The notes beneath the pieces are model-generated. The model did no database searches, was not told where the DNA came from, and saw nothing but the letters and a program-made list of their open reading frames with translations. A program made the translations under genes and the position numbers. A stretch of 64,000 nucleotides of DNA from Rehmannia glutinosa (lineage: Eukaryota > Streptophyta > Magnoliopsida > Lamiales > Orobanchaceae): assembly GCA_016081115.2 (NCBI GenBank), contig CM071930.1, positions 27,171,641 through 27,235,640 of the forward strand. The letters run 5' to 3'. Shown here one piece after another: positions 58,458 to 64,000 of this stretch. Numbering within the stretch: position 1 is the stretch's first letter; every line of letters begins with the position of its first letter.

Positions 58458-59719
58458 TGTTAGATAAATGTTTTTATCATGATTTTGATGATTTTGTTTA
58501 AATGAGTTTTTATACCAAAACAATGTCCCTAAATGTTGACCAAATACTTTCGATCGATTTAAAATGTTTATACTATTTTTTGGAGTATTTCTTGGAGTTT
58601 ATTTTCAATATAAAATTGGACAACACTTTTGTTTCAGGCTCAACTGGTCGCCCTATAGGACAACATGTACCTGAGTTGAGTTTTGAAACAGAAAACGGGA
58701 CATTTGTAAAATAGGGGAGGGCGACCGATCGACCCGGAGGTTGACCAGTAGGGGCGACCGGTCGACCCTAGGGCGACCTGTACCTGGGAAGCCCTCCTCA
58801 AATGATGTCTCTCTGTTTTGATTTTTATCAACCCCCAACCGGTCAAGCTTAAGGGCGACCGGTCGAACCCCCCTTCGATCGGTCCCCCTGTGTAAAAATT
58901 GCAGCAAACTCATTTCAAACTTATCTCTGCGCGACCGGTCGAACCCCTCTTTTATCAGCAAACTATCCGCTGCATTTTTCAGTCAGCTTTTCCCTAATTT
59001 GTGGGATTGATTTCTAACAGATATAATCTTGATTTTAAATGGTTTCTTTTGCAGAAAATCACTCCCCAAGGAGGAGTCTATGTCTGGAAATCAAGCCAAG
59101 ACCTTTCCTATAAATAGAGGCTTCATTCAAACAACAAGATATAACACATTACACAAGCAAAAGAGCATACAAGCAAACACTTTTATAAATCTTGTTGTAT
59201 TAGCCCAAGTACTTGCACTTGCACTTCTTTGAGGTCTAGGCTTTCAATTCGGATTACACTTATACTCATATTGTATTATTCATTATTGAGTTGTAATCTT
59301 GATTTCGGTCATCATTCAACACAAGACATCCTTGTGAGTATTCTTGTGGTAAGAATACACTTGGGTGATCTAGGTGATAGGTGTTTGGAGAGTGTGGTAC
59401 TCTTCAAAGGTGGTGAAGAAAGATTGTGGTAATCTCCTTGAAGGTGTCGTAAGAGGATTGTGGTAATCCTCAAGGTGTTATATTAATTTTGGTAATTAAT
59501 AAAATTTCTTTTTCCTTTTCGAAACTCATCCCGGATATACTGGGGTGGTAGAGCACGTAGTCCCTAGGTGGGGTGAAGCTCTTTAAATCGACGTGTGTTG
59601 TTTATTTTCCGCATTTAGCTTTCATCTTTGATTAATTATTCGAAAAAGAGGGCAATATCTGAAAAACCGAGATAATCTATTCACCCCCCTCTAGATTATT
59701 GTAGCCACTTGGACTACCA
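58458..59719 (+). repeat. 5' LTR of element D
   Basis: The LTR is about 1,262 bp, from TGTTAGATAAATG to GGACTACCA. The end is placed by analogy with B, because both have AG and then the primer-binding site directly after the final CA. It contains a TATA box (59,109-59,116) and a cluster of GACCGGTC palindromes (58,722-58,945). Confidence 0.75.
59109..59116 (+). promoter_or_regulatory. TATA box of LTR D
   Basis: TATAAATA in TCCTATAAATAGAGGC, followed by an A/C-rich leader, is the likely start of the R region. Confidence 0.7.
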
Positions 59720-59721
59720 AG

Positions 59722-59734
59722 TGGTATCAGACCC
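59722..59734 (+). other. Primer-binding site of element D
   Basis: TGGTATCAGACCC matches the initiator-Met tRNA end (TGGTATCAGAGC) over its first ten bases. Confidence 0.85.
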
Positions 59735-59776
59735 AAACTTTTTGGCTAGCTCGTTCCGAGTAAAGAGGAATGATCC

Positions 59777-61290
59777 ATGGCTACGAATGACGCTTATCTC
59801 ACCACCGGCGCCTCCACCAACAAGCCACCACTATTCGACACCAACAACTACGCATTTTGGAAGGACCATATGGAGTGCTTCCTACAAGGGTGCGGGTTCG
59901 ACATTTGGAATGTGGTTGTTGAAGGAGTTGATCAACCAACCAAGAAATTGGAGGATGGTACCTCGGCTCCAAAGCCTTTCAAGGAGTTTGATGAAAACAA
60001 CAAGAAGACCTTCTCTCTTAACGGTAAGGCCTTAAATATTTTGCATTGTTCTCTTACCGCCACCGAGTACAATCGCATAAGAGGCATAAGGTCGGCACAT
60101 GAAGTTTGGGAAAAATTGGAGACAATTTATGAAGGAACTAAGAAGGTCAAGCAAGCAAGAAAGACCATGTTTGTTAAAGACTTTAAAAACTTTAACATGT
60201 ATGATGGTGAAAGCATCTCTAAAATGGTGGAAAGGTTTGACAACATTGTCAATCCTCTTGTGGCCCTTGGTAAAGTCATCTCGGAGGAAGACAAGGTGAC
60301 TAAGGTATTGAATACACTTCCCGGTTCATGGTCCGAAAAAGTGACAGCAATCACGGAGGCACAAAATCTTGAGACACTCAAGTTCGACGAGCTCATCGAG
60401 AACCTCCTTATCTATGAAGTCTATCTCAAGGAGAGGAAAAATTCCAAACCATCCATAAATCAATCGGGTATGCAAATTATTCCTAAAGGTCTTGCATCTT
60501 CTTCAAATAATGCATATTATGATAATGATGATGATGATGAGGAGACGACCGCATTTGTTCGAAAATCTGCAAAATTTGTGAATAAAAATAAAGCAAGAAA
60601 ACCAAGAGATAATGCTTGCTTTAAATGCGGAAAACCCGGGTACTTCATTGTCGATTGCCCAAAACTCGATGAGGAGGAACAAAAAAAAAGAAGCCTTTTT
60701 CGAAAAAGAAGGCTCTAAATACGGAGGTCAAAACTTGGGATGAACTACTCGAAACAACCGACGAGGAAGGAGAAACCGAACATGGTCTTATGGCCATAGA
60801 CGATGATAATAATGAGGTACACTCTATCTCTTCTACCTCCTCCTTAGTTGATGAATTGCAATGTGATTTTGATGAATTGCAAATTGAGTTTCAAAATTTG
60901 ATTGTTAAATACAAGTCTTTGAAAAAAGAGCATAAAGAGCTTAAAATTGAAAAGGAAAAATTATTTACCTCTTATGAATCTCCTGACAAAGCTCATGCTC
61001 TTACTCTTACTAGAGTTCACTCTCTTGAAACCGAAAAAGAATCGCTCACCAAAGATCTTGAATGTTTGAAAAAGGATGTGCATCGTTTTAACATAAGCAC
61101 GGATAAAGTTACAAAAATTTTAGATGCACAAAGAGGTGAGCATTCCAAATTAGGACTTGGTTATAAACCATTTCAAAATGTTTCTAAGAAAAATAACCAA
61201 GGTCCGACTTTCGTACATGCTAGTAGCTCTTATACTCCTACTAGTTTTTATTGTGGCAAAGTTGGACATTATGCTAACAATTGCAAATAG
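59777..61290 (+). pseudogene. Gag of element D
   Basis: The start MATNDAYLTTGAS precedes NYAFWKDHMECFLQGCGFDI and the capsid-like core with RGIRSAHEVWEKLETIYEGT, SKMVERFDNIVNPLVALGK and NTLPGSWSEKVTAI. The first zinc knuckle reads CFKCGKPGYFIVDC, so the metal-binding His is Tyr. At about 60,680 an A-rich run shifts the frame, which ends at 60,718. The other frame continues (60,790-61,290) through an acidic, coiled-coil region to a second knuckle, FYCGKVGHYANNC, whose first Cys is Ser. It would form the virus-like particle. Confidence 0.88.
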
Positions 61291-61722
61291 AGAAATAGCT
61301 CTAGTCATATTTGGAGACCCCCAAAGGTCTCAAGACTAACCCCCATGGACCCCAAAATTATAGGGTACCTAAAAGAAATTCTTTTGTAGGTAATAGGGGC
61401 TATAACAACTATGGAAGATTCAAAATAGCTCGAGGACAGCGGATGTTCACGCCATATGACCGGAAGGAGAGAACTTTTTACCAACATCAAGCTCCAAGAA
61501 GAGGGTATGGTCATGTTCGGCAATGGCAAAGGAAGAATTCTTGGAAATGGAGAAATTGGTAACTCTTCTTTCTCTCTTAGTAATGTTCTTTTAGTAGAAG
61601 GGCTTAAGTTTAATTTGATAAGTGTTAGCCAACTTTGCGATTCAAATTATGATATTTCTTTCAATAAAGAAAAATGCCTTATTCTTAAAAATGGTAAAAT
61701 CATTTGTGAAGCAAATAGATAA
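61291..61722 (+). pseudogene. Protease region of element D
   Basis: After the Gag stop (61,288-61,290) one frame carries PKGLKTNPHGPQNYRVPKRN. A frameshift moves to the next, with the aspartic protease motif DSGCSRHMTG near 61,435-61,460, still intact. GNGKGRILGNGEIGNSSFSL and EGLKFNLISVSQLCDSNYD follow. A stop at 61,720-61,722 separates it from integrase. The broken frame prevents a continuous Gag-Pol. Confidence 0.85.
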
Positions 61723-62514
61723 GGCAATCTTTACAAAATTTGTACAAGTGATTTGGTTAGTCAAAATGTTTCTTGTCTTGTCGCCAATAATGATTTAACT
61801 AGTTTATGGCATAGGCGACTTGGACATGTTGGATACAAGAATTTGAAAAATATTTACAAAAACCAACATGTAAAAGGACTACCCAAATTGAGTTTTGAAA
61901 ATCTTGGCTTATGTGACACTTGTCAAAAGAACAAATTAGTTAAAAGTAGTTTCAAGCCCAAAAATGAAATTTCCATAACCAAACCCCTACAATTGCTTCA
62001 CCTTGATTTGTATGGGGATATTGGTATGGCTAGTCTAAGTGGAAAACATTACACTTTCGTTATTGTCGATGATTTTTCTAGATATACTTGGGCTCTTTTT
62101 CTTACCAATAAAAGTGATGCCGTTAATGAGTTTGTTAAGTTGTGTAGACTTATTGAGAATGAAAAGGAAGATACTATTAAGTCTATTCGAAGTGATCGAG
62201 GTGGAGAATTTGATGGTGAATTTAGAATTTTTTGTGAAACCAAGGGATATGCACATAATTTTTCGGCCCCAAGGACACCTCAATAAAATGGAGTAGCCGA
62301 AAGGAAGAATCGGACATTACAAGAAATGAGTCGGTCCATGTTCAATGAATTCTCTCTTCCAAAATATTTTTGGGCCGAAGCCGTAAGTACCGCTTGCTAT
62401 GTCATTAATCGGTTTTATATTCGTCCTAAAATGAATAAAACTCCATATGAGCTTTGGAAATGAAGAACTCCAAATATTAGTTATTTCAAAATATTTGGAT
62501 GTAAGTGTTTTATT
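61723..62514 (+). pseudogene. Integrase of element D
   Basis: The HHCC zinc module is LWHRRLGHVGYKNLKNI ... CDTCQKNK. The core has the first Asp in LLHLDLYGDI, VIVDDFSRYTWALF, the second Asp in IRSDRGGEFDG, and the Glu in NGVAERKNRTLQEM. A TAA at 62,284-62,286 falls between the second and third catalytic motifs, at what is normally a Gln codon (CAA to TAA). A TGA at 62,461-62,463 interrupts the C-terminal YELWK-RTPNISYF motif. All three catalytic acidic residues can be seen, but translation would stop early. Confidence 0.9.
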
Positions 62515-64000
62515 TTGAATACTAAGGATCAATTAGACAAACTTGATCCTAAGACCGATGAAGGAATATTTATGGGGTATTCAACAAAAAGCAAAGCATA
62601 TCGGGTTTACAATAAAACTAGTGGGGTTGTTGAAGAATCTATTCATGTAAAATTCAATGAAGCATCGGGTGTTGAAAAGATACCCAATGATGAAAGTGAG
62701 GAAGATGATATTATTGAATCCATTGTTCAAAATGATGCTCAAAATGATCAACCTTCTACATCAAATGATCAACCATCCACTTCAAATGTTCCTCAAGAAG
62801 ATAGAGGTGATACTTCGGATCTTCCCATAGCATTGAAATTTAAGGGAGATCACCCAAAAGATCTTATTATTGGCGATCCCCTTGATAAAGTGATGACCCG
62901 AAGAAAATTTGCCGAGAAAGCTCTTATATCTCAAAAAGAGCCTAAAAATGCTAAGGAGGCTATTGAGGATGAAGATTGGTTTTTGGATGCAAGAAGAGTT
63001 GAATCAATTTGAAAGAAATGATGTATGGGAATTGGTACCTTGTCCTTCTTCTCAAACTATTATAGGTACTAAATGGGTATTCCGGAACAAACTTGATGAT
63101 CAAGGCAACATTGTCCGAAAAAAGGCAAGGTTAGTAGCTCAAGGGTATTGTCAAGAAGAAGGTATTGATTATGATGAAACTTTTGCACCCGTATCACGTT
63201 TAGAAGCTATTCGTATTTTGCTTGCCTATTCTTGTTTCAAAAATTTCAAGCTTTACCAAATGGATGTTAAATCCGCTTTCTTAAATGGTTTCATTCAAGA
63301 AGAAGTCTATGTAAAACAACCTCCAGGGTTTGAAAATTTTTCTAGGCCAAATGATGTTTCTAAACTTAAAAAGGCCTTGTATGGTTTAAAACAAGCACCC
63401 CGTGCATGGTATGATAGACTTAGCTCTTTTCGTTTGCAAAACGATTTTACAAGAGGTAAAGTTGATACTACTCTCTTTGTTTTTGAAAAAGGGCAAGATT
63501 GTTTACTTGTGCAAAATTTATGTTGATGATATTATCTTTGGTGCTACTAATGAATCTTTGTGCAATAAATTTTCTAAGTTGATGCAAGGTGAATTTGAGA
63601 TGAGTATGATGGGGGAGCTCAATTTTTTCCTTGGACTTCAAATTAAACAATGCCAAGAAGGTATCTACATTTCACATACAAAATATACAAAGGAACTTTT
63701 GAAAAAGTTCGGCATTGAAGAAGGAAGAACCGTGTCCACCCCTATGGCAACTAATGTCAAAATTGACAAAGATGAAAAAGGCAAGTCCGTAGATGAATCA
63801 AAGTATCGAGGTATGATTGGTAGTTTACTTTATTTAACCGCTAGTAGACCGGACATTCTTCATGCCGTATGCCTATGTGCTCGTTTTCAAAGCAATCCCA
63901 AAGAATCTCATATGAGTGCCGTTAAAAGAATTTTTCGATATTTGAAAGGCACTATTCAATATGGTTTATTCTATCCAAAGAATGAAAATTTTTCTCTTAA
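62515..64000 (+). pseudogene. Integrase tail, reverse transcriptase and RNase H start of element D
   Basis: The integrase tail (GIFMGYSTKSKAYRVYNK) leads through a Ser/Asp-rich linker with NDQPSTSNDQPSTSN. The frame then breaks near 62,985 just before the RT entry motif ELNQFERNDVWELVPC. The RT has DETFAPVSRLEAIR, QMDVKSAFLNGFIQEEVYV and YGLKQAPRAWYD. A one-base insertion near 63,515 (CAAAATTTATG) shifts the frame immediately before the intact YVDDIIFGA active site. The connection domain (KFEMS-like EFEMSMMGELNFFLGLQIKQ) and RGMIGSLLYLTASRPDI follow. The window ends in early RNase H (LKGTIQYGLFYPKNEN). Confidence 0.9.

Larger units (their letters stand above)
58458..64000 (+). mobile_element. 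Ty1/copia Sirevirus-like element D, 5' portion
   Basis: Order is 5' LTR (58,458-59,719), primer-binding site, gag, protease, integrase, reverse transcriptase and the start of RNase H, where the window ends. It inserted into the LTR of gypsy element E. Its sequence is distinct from A-C. Multiple stops and frameshifts make it non-autonomous. Confidence 0.88.

Overview
This window comes from the nuclear genome of a flowering plant, probably a eudicot. The evidence is dense nested LTR retrotransposons of plant lineages, GT-AG introns in T-rich AT-biased DNA, Mutator-like elements (MULEs) with 9-10 bp target duplications, a nuclear-type tRNA-Thr, and a small gene for a mitoribosome mS38/COX24-like protein. 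No species is assigned. Nearly everything is transposable-element DNA. The only apparently functional host features are the tRNA and the mS38-like gene at about 52.3-53.0 kb.

Layout. (1) 1-19,684: three related Ty1/copia Sirevirus-like copies nested in each other. A (+, 1-9,388, 5' part outside the window) sits in the post-pol ORF of B (-, 9,389-17,353, 3' part outside). B sits in the post-pol ORF of C (+, 17,354-19,684, 5' part outside). All three have LTRs of about 1.5 kb (TGTTGGG...CCTACA) and an additional ORF after pol with a charged coiled-coil C-terminus. (2) 19,685-27,800: a minus-strand gene fragment cut by C, long AT-rich DNA, and a multi-exon RPA70-like pseudogene with its TATA box. 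Together these look like pieces of an autonomous Helitron. (3) 27,814-29,173: a Pack-MULE-like TIR element with a 10-bp target duplication and a captured cyclophilin fragment. (4) 29,866-35,411: a decayed Ty1/copia element with both LTRs, interrupted by a 1.5-kb solo LTR that has a perfect 5-bp target duplication. (5) 36.2-51.2 kb: two inverted copies of a roughly 1.2-kb repeat flank a second TIR element (37,853-39,414) and a 10-kb MULE (39,775-49,824). (6) 51.5-57.2 kb: MITE-like elements, the tRNA, the mS38-like gene and AT-rich intergenic DNA. (7) 57,241-58,457: an internally deleted Ty3/gypsy derivative (-), split by (8) a degenerate Sirevirus D (+, 58,458 to the window end).

The most interesting object is the 10-kb MULE. 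It has 9-bp target duplications and TIRs containing a 30-bp palindrome. It carries a FAR1/MULE/SWIM transposase gene (+) with a tandemly repeated 93-bp exon, and a divergent gene (-) coding for a DUF1985-like plus Ulp1-like cysteine protease. Its introns and intergenic space are packed with arrays of a short quasi-palindromic motif, AAAAGTGATACTTTT, absent from its exons. This layout recalls the Arabidopsis VANDAL/VANC anti-silencing systems, in which an element-encoded protein recognises clustered motifs in its own noncoding DNA. That functional reading is inference. Both genes carry lesions, so this copy is probably no longer autonomous.
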